From contig JAWODZ010000067.1 in NCBI GenBank assembly GCA_046483025.1, positions 1 to 53,074 of the forward strand: 53,074 nucleotides of DNA, read 5' to 3'. Shown in pieces: positions 44,237 through 52,913 of the stretch. The notes under the pieces are model-generated. The model saw only the letters and a program-made list of their open reading frames with translations. It was not told where the DNA came from and searched no databases. The DNA is from CAYUAG01 sp046483025. GTDB lineage: Bacteria; Zhuqueibacterota; QNDG01; CAYUAG01. The stretch's first letter is position 1, and each line of letters starts with the position of its first letter. A program made the translations under genes and the position numbers.

Positions 44237-44265
44237 TTGCTTATTTTTCTGAGATTTGTTATACT
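44237..44265 (+). promoter_or_regulatory. Promoter of the 44295 membrane protein gene
   Basis: TTGCTT (44237-44242), a 17-base spacer, and TATACT (44260-44265), 30 bases before the ATG, in the divergent region between the barrel gene and the plus-strand run. Confidence 0.6.
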
Positions 44266-44294
44266 ACTCATATTAAATAATAATAAAATTTGAT

Positions 44295-45002
44295 ATGAAT
44301 AATAAAAATAATATATTTTTAGAAAGTTATAAGCTTGCTTGGCGATCATTTAAAAAATGGTGGATACCTATCTGTATTGTATCTTTATTTATTTTTGTTT
44401 TTGAGATTATTCCCAGGATTTTAGTCAGTTCAGAATTTCAGAGTTTTAATACAACAGCAACGCAGCTGACCTCGGCTATAATACAGAATGATACTGAACA
44501 AATTAAACTACTTTCTATTACAATCCAATATAAAATAAGAATAATATTAAATAGAATAATGCAAACCACTGCTATTGTATTTCCCTTTATTGCTCTGGCA
44601 ACAGTTATTCTGCTCATGATCGCAAACTGGGCTACCAAGGATAAAAAGGGAAAAGGGAAGTCCGTACTTTCATTGATCTACATTGCATGTGTTCATATTC
44701 TGCTTGCCTGTATAAAATTTTTTGCATTTCTCCTGTTCATTATTCCGGGAGTATACATATATGTAAAGCTACTTTTTGTTTCTCTTGTAATGCTGGAAGA
44801 AGATTTGAATGCCTGGGAAGCTGTAAAGAAAAGCTGGAACATGACTCATGGTTATTTTGTCAGCCTATTCCTTCTGGTAGCACTTAACTCAATTATACAA
44901 TGCATATTACTTTTTACGATAATAGGTATAATTCCGGGAACAGGGTATGTAAATACTGTGCGGGCGTCTGCATTCAGACTGATTTTACAAAAAAACAAGT
45001 AA
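44295..45002 (+). CDS. Hypothetical polytopic membrane protein
   Basis: A 235-residue protein with about six hydrophobic segments. The start LESYKLAWRSFKKWW, the central FIIPGVYIYVKLLFVSLVMLEE and the later AVKKSWNMTHGYFVSLFLL are the pattern of bacterial proteins labelled DUF975-like or glycerophosphodiester-phosphodiesterase membrane-domain relatives, with no known activity. A good promoter lies upstream, but no evident Shine-Dalgarno. It may be read with the site-2 protease gene 76 bases downstream. Confidence 0.7.
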   Translation: MNNKNNIFLESYKLAWRSFKKWWIPICIVSLFIFVFEIIPRILVSSEFQSFNTTATQLTSAIIQNDTEQIKLLSITIQYKIRIILNRIMQTTAIVFPFIALATVILLMIANWATKDKKGKGKSVLSLIYIACVHILLACIKFFAFLLFIIPGVYIYVKLLFVSLVMLEEDLNAWEAVKKSWNMTHGYFVSLFLLVALNSIIQCILLFTIIGIIPGTGYVNTVRASAFRLILQKNK

Positions 45003-45078
45003 AATAAATAAACTGTTCTTTTTTTTTCAAAAGAAATTTGTTTGCAGTGATTTTAATTCTTTACAATTGGAGGTATAT

Positions 45079-46224
45079 ATGTTTGGTAAAAGAGTAACCT
45101 TGTTTAAACTATTCGGTTTTAGGGTAAGAATAGATATAAGCTGGTTAATAATAGTTACATTGATTTCATGGACTCTGGCTCAAAGCCTCTTTCCACATTA
45201 TTATAAAGACCTCAGCACCCAGACTTATATAATAATGGGAATTCTGGGAGCTCTTGGTCTTTTTATTTCAATAATTCTTCATGAAATGAGCCATTCTCTG
45301 ATAGCCAGAAAATTCGGGTTACCCATAACGGGTATAACCTTGTTTATTTTTGGAGGGGTTGCAGAAATGAAAGAAGAACCGGAAAGTGCCAAGGCAGAAT
45401 TTTTTATGGCCATAGCCGGACCACTGGCAAGTATAAGTATCGGTATTATACTTCTGGGTATTTATTTGCTGACTGTAAATTCAGGTATATCTAAAATATT
45501 TATCGGGGTTGTTCACTACCTGTGGATGATTAATTTTATTCTGGCCGGGTTTAATTTAATTCCGGCTTTTCCTCTGGATGGGGGCAGAGTTTTGAGATCC
45601 ATACTCTGGGCATGGAAAGGTAAACTTGGCTGGGCAACCAGAGTGGCCTCAGCATTTGGTTCCAGTTTTGGATTTTTTTTAATTTTTTTAGGGGTCATCA
45701 GTTTTCTGATGGGTAATCTGGTAGGCGGACTCTGGTGGTTTTTAATCGGATTATTTATTAGAAATGCATCCAAACTTTCCTACAGGAGAGTTCTGATAAA
45801 AAATCTTCTTCAGGGTGAAAAGGTCAGGGATTTCATGACAAAAAATGTTGTTACAGTTAGCTCTGCAATTTCGATTAAAGAACTGGTGGAAAATTATATA
45901 TATCAATATCATTTTAAACTGTTCCCGGTTGTTGATAATGGAGAGCTTAAAGGCTGTATCACCACCAAGAATGTCAAAAAAGTTCCCAGAGATCAATGGT
46001 CAGAAAAAACAGTTAAACAGATTATAGAATCGTGTTCTGAACCGGAAACCATACATCCTGATAAAGATACTATGGATGCACTTTCATTAATCAGAAAGTC
46101 TGATAACAGCAGATTAATGGTGGTGAATAACGGTAACTTGGTGGGGATTATTGCTTTAAAAGATATTATGAAATATATTTCGGATAAACTGGAATTTGAA
46201 AAAGAAAAATATGAAAACATGTGA
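45079..46224 (+). CDS. Site-2-type intramembrane metalloprotease with CBS pair
   Basis: A 381-residue M50 protease. The zinc motif H68-E69-M-S-H72 lies in a membrane helix, and the third zinc ligand D167 is in NLIPAFPLDGGRV. Six or so membrane segments precede a cytoplasmic C-terminal pair of CBS domains (from about residue 240, VRDFMTKNVVTVSS), which usually bind adenine nucleotides and could couple cleavage to energy state. No PDZ domain is present. The start taken is ATG 45079, with GGAGG upstream; a TTG at 45067 overlaps that site. Its frame ends inside the longer frame of the next gene. Confidence 0.92.
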   Translation: MFGKRVTLFKLFGFRVRIDISWLIIVTLISWTLAQSLFPHYYKDLSTQTYIIMGILGALGLFISIILHEMSHSLIARKFGLPITGITLFIFGGVAEMKEEPESAKAEFFMAIAGPLASISIGIILLGIYLLTVNSGISKIFIGVVHYLWMINFILAGFNLIPAFPLDGGRVLRSILWAWKGKLGWATRVASAFGSSFGFFLIFLGVISFLMGNLVGGLWWFLIGLFIRNASKLSYRRVLIKNLLQGEKVRDFMTKNVVTVSSAISIKELVENYIYQYHFKLFPVVDNGELKGCITTKNVKKVPRDQWSEKTVKQIIESCSEPETIHPDKDTMDALSLIRKSDNSRLMVVNNGNLVGIIALKDIMKYISDKLEFEKEKYENM

Positions 46225-46243
46225 TATTTTAAGGAGATACATT

Positions 46244-47464
46244 ATGAAAAAAAAGAAATCATCTGTTAATCGAAGAGAATTTTTTTCAAAAAGTGCTGCT
46301 GGCATAGCTTCACTCGGGATTATGAATCTTACCACAAGTAAATTTTTTTCCCGAAATCAGGAAATCAATCGTAATATTATTTATCGTACTTTGGGGAAAA
46401 CCAAGATTAAAATGCCTGTTGTCAATATGGGGGTAATGAACTCAAACAGTAAGGAGCTGATAAAAAAATCCTATGAAATAGGGGTGCGTCATTTTGATAC
46501 AGCAGCCAGTTATCAGCGGGGACAAAATGAAAAAGTGGTGGGACAAGCTGTCCGGGAGTTGGGTGTGCGTAAAAATGTGATTATTGCCACCAAAGTATAT
46601 ATTCCTCACAAACAGCGTGATATGTCAACTTCAGAAGCAAAAGAAGCATACCTGAAGAGTGCTAATGAAAGTCTGGAAAGACTTAATACAGATTATATTG
46701 ACATTCTATATTCTCATAATGTTCAGAATCTTAACTGGCTTAATAATCCGGGGATACTTCAGGCTTTTGATCAACTAAAACAGGAGGGTAAGGTTCGCTT
46801 TATTGGTTTTTCCACTCACACCAATATGACTGAGCTCATCAGTAATGCAGCTGATACAAACAATTATGAGGTGATTTTAACTTCCTATAATTATGCTATG
46901 AGTCAAAATTCAGAATTTATAAATATTTTGAAAAAAGCAGCTGCACAGGGGATTGGCTTGGTTGCAATGAAGACCCAATGTTCCCAGTATTGGTATCAAC
47001 AAAATCTGCCGGAAACACAGCAAAAGTATTATAAGGGAGGAATTTTACATACTGCGATGTTGAAATGGGCTCTGCAGAATGATTTTATTACCACAGCCAT
47101 TCCCGGGTACACTAACTTTAAAGAAATGGAAGAAGATTTTTCCGTAGCTACAAATTTGAATTTTTCTCCGGAAGAGAAACAATTTCTGGATGACAGAAAT
47201 GTTAAATATTCTCTGGGATACTGTGAGCAGTGTGGAGAATGCATACCTACCTGTCCTAAAAGAGTGGATATCCCGGATCTGATGCGTACTCATATGTATG
47301 CTGCCTGTTATGCAAATTTTTACCAGGCCCGGGATACTATTGTTGAAATTCCTTTCCAAAAGGGTCTGTCAGCCTGCAGTACCTGTTATGGCTGTGTAGC
47401 AGTATGTAAAAATTATATTGATATCAAACAAAGATTGCAGGAATTAATGGCAATGTATGGGTAA
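46244..47464 (+). CDS. Exported-type aldo/keto reductase with two 4Fe-4S motifs
   Basis: A 406-residue protein. The N-terminus has a twin-arginine-like segment (NRREFFSKSAAGIASLG), then an aldo/keto reductase barrel with FDTAASYQRGQNEKVVGQA (Asp, Tyr), ATKV (Lys) and YSHN (His). Near the C-terminus are two cysteine groups, CEQCGECIPTCPKRVD and CSTCYGCVAVC, each C-x2-C-x2-C-x3-C and able to hold a 4Fe-4S cluster. The hydrophobic stretch after the arginines is short, so export is likely but not certain. AAGGAG precedes ATG 46244; an upstream in-frame start at 46196 lies inside the protease gene. The substrate is unknown. Confidence 0.88.
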   Translation: MKKKKSSVNRREFFSKSAAGIASLGIMNLTTSKFFSRNQEINRNIIYRTLGKTKIKMPVVNMGVMNSNSKELIKKSYEIGVRHFDTAASYQRGQNEKVVGQAVRELGVRKNVIIATKVYIPHKQRDMSTSEAKEAYLKSANESLERLNTDYIDILYSHNVQNLNWLNNPGILQAFDQLKQEGKVRFIGFSTHTNMTELISNAADTNNYEVILTSYNYAMSQNSEFINILKKAAAQGIGLVAMKTQCSQYWYQQNLPETQQKYYKGGILHTAMLKWALQNDFITTAIPGYTNFKEMEEDFSVATNLNFSPEEKQFLDDRNVKYSLGYCEQCGECIPTCPKRVDIPDLMRTHMYAACYANFYQARDTIVEIPFQKGLSACSTCYGCVAVCKNYIDIKQRLQELMAMYG

Positions 47465-47710
47465 GGCGCAGCTATTCAGATAATTTGTAATTTTATTAAT
47501 CAAAAAGGTACTTGATAGGTAATGTAAGAAGATTTGTTGAAGATAGCTCTTTTTTAGTTCTGGTGATGCTTGTTATTGATGTCTGTATCAGATGGGATTG
47601 ATTATACGGAGTGCTGAGATAAAGGTAGAAATATATATCCGAATTATATGATCTCCTCAGTTTTCACATAGTGATAAAACAGATATCCCCTTCTGATTTG
47701 AAAACTGAAT

Positions 47711-49705
47711 TTATAAAACCCGGCTAAATTTCCCCTTGCCTGATAATTCATATATCACCAGAGAAGGTTCCCCGGATAGGGTAAAAGAATAATTTTTATA
47801 GTTTACCTGACCTTCAAGAGATTTACCGTATCGGGCCGGATTTAATAGAATATATTCCTTTTTATTGTTTCTGATAACACTACCTATACAGTTATCCGGC
47901 AGTTTTAATAAAGGTTTGATTCCGTTTTCACTGAAAAATGATGATTTTGGGTTATAGGGATCAAATACATTATTAAACCTGCGATCAATAATTTTTGAAT
48001 CAGTGGTAAATCTGGGGTTTCCGCCTAGGAGAACCTGGACATCTGATTTTTCCAGAGATGGAAGTAAATTCAATACTTGGGGGCACAGAATATCCGGAAA
48101 AGGATAAATGATACCTTTGTAATGTCTGAGCCCAACTTCTAAGCCCTTGTCTGTAATTTTCCCATTTTTTAATAAAACAGGAGATATTACATCTAACTGT
48201 ATCCCGGTTAAAATGAATTCTGCTATGAGTTGGTATATACAGTTTATAGCTTTTTTATCCCGGGATAAATCACTTGCCATGATTGTTTCAATCGGAAAAA
48301 TAAAAGCATAATCACTCTCAGGAAGATTGAATCCGGTAATTTTTTTAATTTTATTGATTTTTTTATTATAGCTGCTGTAATTTTTCTTATTATATGATTT
48401 TGATATTATATCTTCATCATCCAGTAAAAAGTCAACAGAATAAAGAGACATAAGATCCAACCATAAAGAAAGTTCTTTTAAGGGAATAACAGAAAGATCG
48501 ATTTTATGATATACTTTTTTCTTTTTGGAATGGGCTGATAAACTTTTTGCAATAATCAGGGTCGTTAAAAGAATTTCAGGTTTTACTTTGCTCTTATTAG
48601 TTTTGGTAGTCTCTGAATAAACTATAGTAGATCTGTCAAGTGATTTCCAGGGGTCTACATTACCCCCTAATAAGGATGAATTAACATGATTTTGAGTATG
48701 CCTGGAATAATAGTTACTGATATCAACACCATGAAAAAAACTATTTAGCATGCAGTGAAATTCCTTGATACCATCATATATCAATTCCATTAGTAAGTTA
48801 TAATAGTCAAGCCGGACTTGAATGTGGGAGTTATCGTTCAATTTTAATATCAGAGATAAAAGAAAGTCACGAAGGTCATACCCGTATTCGGCAGTAAAGG
48901 AATTATAAATTGAAAGACTTACTGGAATTCTATTAATACCGGAAATATATCCGAAATCTTCTTTTCCCCAAATAATTCCATCCAAATTAACAAAAGCATC
49001 AAAAATATCTTCTATATATTCAAGTAAAATATCGTTACTCTCTCTTCCGGCAAAATCATACATATTGGTGTTGAATTTGGGAAAAACAGCAACATACCAG
49101 TTTTGGTCAGAGGGAACATTTACAATTCCGAATATTTCCACCCAATTATTGACAATATTGGCAGAAAAACAGATTTTATGGGTTATATCTTTGATGGAAT
49201 TCCTTACAATTGTTCCCTTTGATAACTGAAATAAAAATACTTTTTCCAGAGAGTGGGGTTCAAGGGATAAAGCCTTATCCTGTAAAAGAGTTGTAGGAAT
49301 TTTATCGGAATAGCTTATTTTAAGGTGGAAAGTGCGGTCTTTTATTTTAATGATGTTTAGATTTTTTCTTTCCACTGGTAAATGTGGTTTACGGGTAAGT
49401 AAGATATTCTTGGTTCGTTCACCGGTTTTGTAGATTAAAGGACGGGAATTTTGTCTGGGATCTATCTGAAGAAGAAAGTCAAGATTCCGTTTTCGTGCCC
49501 ATTGGCTTACTTGCGAAATTAATCGTAACGTTCTGGGATTATTGATATCATAGCGGGAATTTCCAATATTGGTAAAGATTCCTGAAAATCCTTGTTTTAC
49601 AAGCTGGTCCAGGTGTGACCGCAGAATTCTTGGATTAGTGATTTCTTCATCTTTCCATTTCCAGAGAAAACATCCGCCTGAGGTTTTTTTTGCTGTACTG
49701 TTCAT
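47711..49705 (-). CDS. Large uncharacterised protein, remotely glycosidase-like
   Basis: A 664-residue protein I cannot place firmly. The start (CFLWKWKDEEI...LVKQGFSGIFTNI) and YGYDLRDFL followed by VRLDYYNLLMELIYDGIKEF resemble the TIM-barrel part of GH106-like glycosidases, where similar segments occur. The end has a short beta-rich tail. No signal peptide is visible, and the usual catalytic acids cannot be assigned. Its stop lies before a 246-base convergent gap with nothing recognisable. It is the last gene of the minus-strand run after the MauE-like gene (40-base gap). No Shine-Dalgarno is seen. Confidence 0.6.
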   Translation of the reverse strand: MNSTAKKTSGGCFLWKWKDEEITNPRILRSHLDQLVKQGFSGIFTNIGNSRYDINNPRTLRLISQVSQWARKRNLDFLLQIDPRQNSRPLIYKTGERTKNILLTRKPHLPVERKNLNIIKIKDRTFHLKISYSDKIPTTLLQDKALSLEPHSLEKVFLFQLSKGTIVRNSIKDITHKICFSANIVNNWVEIFGIVNVPSDQNWYVAVFPKFNTNMYDFAGRESNDILLEYIEDIFDAFVNLDGIIWGKEDFGYISGINRIPVSLSIYNSFTAEYGYDLRDFLLSLILKLNDNSHIQVRLDYYNLLMELIYDGIKEFHCMLNSFFHGVDISNYYSRHTQNHVNSSLLGGNVDPWKSLDRSTIVYSETTKTNKSKVKPEILLTTLIIAKSLSAHSKKKKVYHKIDLSVIPLKELSLWLDLMSLYSVDFLLDDEDIISKSYNKKNYSSYNKKINKIKKITGFNLPESDYAFIFPIETIMASDLSRDKKAINCIYQLIAEFILTGIQLDVISPVLLKNGKITDKGLEVGLRHYKGIIYPFPDILCPQVLNLLPSLEKSDVQVLLGGNPRFTTDSKIIDRRFNNVFDPYNPKSSFFSENGIKPLLKLPDNCIGSVIRNNKKEYILLNPARYGKSLEGQVNYKNYSFTLSGEPSLVIYELSGKGKFSRVL

Positions 49706-49745
49706 GGGTAAATAAAAGTATAATGAAAATTTTGGTTATAATCAA

Positions 49746-50186
49746 TCAGTTTGTTCGCTCAGAGGATAATTGTTTATGTATAACCAGTAACATCAAACTG
49801 AATCCTAAAAAAACTATATTTTCGATTATTTTAACGGGACCGATAGGACTACCTTCTCCGGAATAAAAGCAGCCGCAATTGATGTCCAATCCTCTGATAA
49901 AGGCTTGAAGAATCAGAATAAAAAATAATTGCATTAATAAAAAATTCATTATTACCGCTGCCTGCAACCAAATTCCAGAGATTAAAAATAAGGCCAATAG
50001 AAGTTCAAAATAGGGGAGCCAAACAGCTGCTAATTGTGAAACTGCCTCACCAACAATCCTATAATTTTCTACATCAAAAGAGAAATCCCAGGGATGCATG
50101 ATTTTATGAAAAGAGGAAAAAATTAAGAGAACTCCGAATCCCAAACGGAGAAAGAGTGCAACCCATTTTTTAAGCTGTTGTTTCAC
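49746..50186 (-). CDS. MauE/DoxX-family membrane protein
   Basis: A 146-residue protein with four membrane helices, starting KKWVALFLRLGFGVLLIFSSFHKIMHPWDF and with LPYFELLLALFLISG, the typical MauE/DoxX pattern. A conserved GLDINCGCF segment with two cysteines lies before the last helix. MauE-type proteins support disulfide formation or maturation of exported proteins, so a thiol-redox role is inferred. It overlaps the upstream rhodanese-like gene by 4 bases (ATGA), so translation is coupled. Confidence 0.87.
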   Translation of the reverse strand: MKQQLKKWVALFLRLGFGVLLIFSSFHKIMHPWDFSFDVENYRIVGEAVSQLAAVWLPYFELLLALFLISGIWLQAAVIMNFLLMQLFFILILQAFIRGLDINCGCFYSGEGSPIGPVKIIENIVFLGFSLMLLVIHKQLSSERTN

Positions 50187-50674
50187 CTTCCATCTCCTTT
50201 TTTAGTAGGAAAATCATATTCAAGCCACTCTGAATACCCATTTCTGAGAAAAAAGATGTGTTTATAACCCATAGATTTTAATTGCTGGATCATGATTGGA
50301 GCTTTAGAGGAGAGGGGGTTAAAATCATAGAGAATAATAACTGATTTTTTTTCAGGTAAGTTGAAAGCTTTTGGACTGTTTATGAATTCATAAAACGGTA
50401 ATGACTGTGCATTTTTAATATGATCAAGCCTATATTGTTCCCGGGGGCGAATATCAAAAAAATGAGCCGAGCCCTGTAAATAATGGACAAAACTGGAATC
50501 TGTTGATATTGGTTGCCATCCTTTTTGAACAGAATTTGCTTTAAAACTGAAGATCAGTAATCGCAGCGGTATTCCCCGGGGATGTATTTGGTTGACTACT
50601 ATACCTATAATCAGACTGAGCACTGCAATGCAGACAATTCTAACAAAAATATTTTTATTAAAACTTGTCAACAT
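50183..50674 (-). CDS. Membrane-anchored rhodanese-like protein lacking the catalytic Cys
   Basis: A 163-residue protein with one N-terminal membrane anchor (VRIVCIAVLSLIIGIVV) and a rhodanese domain from about residue 60: FFDIRPREQYRLDHIKNAQSLP, then VIILYDFNPLSSKA and GYKHIFFLRNGYSEW. The loop that should hold the active Cys reads YDFNPLSS, so the domain is catalytically inactive and may be structural or sensory. It overlaps the DUF1573 gene by 17 bases and the MauE gene by 4 bases, so the three are co-translated. Confidence 0.83.
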   Translation of the reverse strand: MLTSFNKNIFVRIVCIAVLSLIIGIVVNQIHPRGIPLRLLIFSFKANSVQKGWQPISTDSSFVHYLQGSAHFFDIRPREQYRLDHIKNAQSLPFYEFINSPKAFNLPEKKSVIILYDFNPLSSKAPIMIQQLKSMGYKHIFFLRNGYSEWLEYDFPTKKGDGR

Positions 50675-51380
50675 TAGTAAAGACTGAAATTTTGAGTTCT
50701 GGTTTAAGAGAATAATCTGACCTAATTATTATATAACTCAGGTTATATCCTTTCTGTGCAGGAGTATATCCTATGGTGACTTTTTTACTACTTTTTGGTT
50801 TTATGGTAAAAGAAGTAGGCTTAATTTTAATAGATTTATTATCAGAATGTATTTTTTTTATGATGATTTTTTTATCCTGTTCATTAATGAGGGTAAGTAT
50901 GCTGCTTACAGTTGTATCCGGATTATAATTTAAGTTGGCGTAATGCAGATAGCTTGGCTGTACCTCAAATAACCTGTTTATTTGGGCCTGCAGTGTATAG
51001 GAAACCGGATCAAGATTTTTTTCTTTAAAATTAATGGTAATTTGTTTTCTTATCACTCCTCTGTATCCTGCAGTATTGAGGGTATAGGCAACAACAGCTG
51101 TATCTCCTGGCATAATGCTGGTTTGATTGGAGTGAGTGGTTGTACATCCACAGGTTGATTTTATTTTACTTATGTTGATTTGGTGATCACTTTTGTTAAT
51201 AAACATTATATTGTCTGAAATTTCGGTATATTCTTGTACCTCTCCCAGATCAATCAGTTTAGGTGTAATACGTTTTATATCCTGAGCTTGAGAGGAGGTC
51301 ATCAGTATAAAAAAGAGGATCAGGGTTTTCCAGGTATGATTGATAGAGATTGAAGAGTTACTCAGCTGTAAATTTTTCAT
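50658..51380 (-). CDS. DUF1573 exported protein
   Basis: A 240-residue protein with a signal peptide (TLILFFILMTSSQAQ) and a DUF1573 immunoglobulin-like domain: LIDLGEVQEYTEISDNIMFINKS and IKSTCGCTT with the family's CGCT motif, followed by PGDTAVVAYTLNTAGYRG. A second Ig-like region follows, with TLINEQDKKIIIKKIHSDN. DUF1573 proteins are periplasmic or surface proteins of unknown role in FCB bacteria. It heads the DUF1573, rhodanese, MauE, glycosidase-like run. The Cys-Gly-Cys of this protein and the cysteines in the MauE protein fit a shared thiol function (inference). Confidence 0.88.
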   Translation of the reverse strand: MKNLQLSNSSISINHTWKTLILFFILMTSSQAQDIKRITPKLIDLGEVQEYTEISDNIMFINKSDHQINISKIKSTCGCTTTHSNQTSIMPGDTAVVAYTLNTAGYRGVIRKQITINFKEKNLDPVSYTLQAQINRLFEVQPSYLHYANLNYNPDTTVSSILTLINEQDKKIIIKKIHSDNKSIKIKPTSFTIKPKSSKKVTIGYTPAQKGYNLSYIIIRSDYSLKPELKISVFTNVDKF

Positions 51381-51514
51381 TAATTAATTCTCCTTTTGCT
51401 GTTTGTTTAAATGTATTGAATAAATATAAAAAATTTTGTGTTTTTTGACAATGATTTTTTGAAATAATTTATTTTTTGGGGAAGATTTTTTTAACCCAAA
51501 GGTCATAGGGTCGA

Positions 51515-51530
51515 GACCCTGTCAGGGTGG
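51515..51530. repeat. Palindrome family A, half copy
   Basis: GACCCTGTCAGGGTGG matches the right arm of the copies at 616-649 and 8639-8674; the left arm is degraded to AGGTCATAGGGTC. Confidence 0.6.
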
Positions 51531-51557
51531 CCCCTTCTTTTATCAATCCCCCTGGAT

Positions 51558-51576
51558 CCCCCTTTGGGAAAGGGGG
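51558..51576. repeat. Palindrome family G
   Basis: CCCCCTTT and AAAGGGGG form a perfect 8-bp stem around GGG, after AATCCCCCTGGAT. Part of the repeat cluster 51500-51640 between the two FCB-like gene groups. Confidence 0.6.
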
Positions 51577-51665
51577 ACTTTGTATTAATAACTCTTGAAG
51601 GTTCGAATCCTTCACTTCATGCAAGATACGTTCTTCTGAAGGTTAAAAACTTATAGATTGTTCTC

Positions 51666-52658
51666 TCATTCCTCCAGCTTTTCAATCAAATATTCTGCAT
51701 TGTACTTTAGCAAATCATGGGCTTCTTTGTTTAAGTGCTTCCCTTCCTGGGCAGTAACCTGATGTAGAAAAGCGTTGAGCTGATTTATTGCCTGTTTGGT
51801 TTTGCCTTTATTCAGCTGCTTTTGCGCATGTTCCAGTTTTTTGGTCAAGCTGTTGGCTATGCCGTGGTTATCGATCCAGCCTTTATCATATGCCTCCTGT
51901 ATACGGAATATAAGATTACTTATAAAATCCGAATCATCAAGATTTTCTTCTTTGGTTTCAATAATATGGCCTAATAATGTATTTTCATGCAGAGTGGAAT
52001 TACTGTAAGAACTATCATGGTATAGAGGCACAAGATGGGATATGACAGCAGGATCTCCTTTGGGTGCTACCTTTAATAAATAACTAAGAATTAAACGTTG
52101 TAAGCCTACCTCTCCGTTTTTGAGTCTTTCAAGGCAATCTGAGATTATACCATTAAATTCATCATGAAGAAATGATTGAATAATCCCATAATTTATACCA
52201 CGCATTATTGAAGCAAGCTTATTAAGGTACATTCTTTTCTCACGAGGTTCTGAATTTTGTATAGCACCATCATATTCAGAATCCAGTCTTTTCAGTCTTT
52301 TTTTAGACTCATAATAATGCTGTTCTAATATATCCATAGCTTCTTCATTTTCAATAAAAGTTAACATACCCATCCTACGTGCATATTTTTTCATTATAGA
52401 TGTTTGAGTTAAACTGTCATCTTCTGGTAATGCTATTTCATCACGAATAATAGCCACATAAGGATCAGGGTTATTTTTGATTTTATTTTTCAATAGCTGT
52501 ATATTAGAATTAAATTCCCATACTTCAACATTTATTGAGTATAGCCGATTAAGATCAGCCCTTGCTTCTTCGTCGCTGATTTGGGAAAAGGATTCCCCAA
52601 CAATTACATAAAAAAACAATATAATAAAAATGGCTTTTTGGATATTTGATTTATTCAT
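51666..52658 (-). CDS. Exported FIMAH-domain protein with helical repeats
   Basis: A 330-residue protein with a signal peptide (residues 1-25, FIILFFYVIVGESFSQ). The middle, residues 30-250, is helical and resembles HEAT-like repeats (LQRLILSYLLKVAPKGDP). The C-terminal 80 residues match the FIMAH domain: GWIDNHGIANSLTKKLEHAQ, then LNAFLHQVTAQEGKHLNKEA and LIEKLEE. FIMAH domains usually sit at the ends of large secreted proteins and may mediate attachment. A tandem copy with near-identical 3' DNA begins at 52914. No ribosome binding site is visible. Confidence 0.75.
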   Translation of the reverse strand: MNKSNIQKAIFIILFFYVIVGESFSQISDEEARADLNRLYSINVEVWEFNSNIQLLKNKIKNNPDPYVAIIRDEIALPEDDSLTQTSIMKKYARRMGMLTFIENEEAMDILEQHYYESKKRLKRLDSEYDGAIQNSEPREKRMYLNKLASIMRGINYGIIQSFLHDEFNGIISDCLERLKNGEVGLQRLILSYLLKVAPKGDPAVISHLVPLYHDSSYSNSTLHENTLLGHIIETKEENLDDSDFISNLIFRIQEAYDKGWIDNHGIANSLTKKLEHAQKQLNKGKTKQAINQLNAFLHQVTAQEGKHLNKEAHDLLKYNAEYLIEKLEE

Positions 52659-52785
52659 TTATTTCAAATACTCTCTGGTATATTATTAACTCATGAGTCT
52701 CCCTAAATCCCTATTGGGGAATAGGAATAGATTAATTTAAATAAAAATGTAATTCCGAGCAAATTTAATGGATATTATTATATGT

Positions 52786-52826
52786 AAATTGTCAGTCTTC
52801 GATGAACTCAGACTGACAATTTTTTG
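52786..52826. repeat. Palindrome family C, copy 2
   Basis: AAATTGTCAGTCT (52786-52798) and AGACTGACAATTT (52810-52822) form a 13-bp stem with the 11-base loop TCGATGAACTC, followed by T-rich DNA on the plus strand. Same family as 1032-1070. Confidence 0.85.
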
Positions 52827-52863
52827 CTTATTTAGCCAACTCGGCTCTGAATGGTACGAAACA

Positions 52864-52896
52864 AGAAGCTAACCTTCTGGGAGAAGGTTAGCTTCT
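52864..52896. repeat. Palindrome family E
   Basis: AGAAGCTAACCTTCT (52864-52878) and AGAAGGTTAGCTTCT (52882-52896) form a perfect 15-bp stem around GGG. It lies just downstream of the partial FIMAH gene and may end its transcript. Confidence 0.85.
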
Positions 52897-52913
52897 CGAT
52901 AAAATGTCTATAC

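Noticed and set aside
47465..47710. Convergent gap between reductase and glycosidase-like gene
   Set aside because: I looked for a terminator or small gene; neither a stem with T-run nor a credible frame was found.
51597..51613. tRNA T-arm-like sequence GAAGG-TTCGAAT-CCTTC
   Set aside because: It has a 5-bp stem and TTCGAAT loop as in tRNA, but no acceptor, anticodon or D arm can be built upstream. It resembles the GAAGGTTC palindromes around it.
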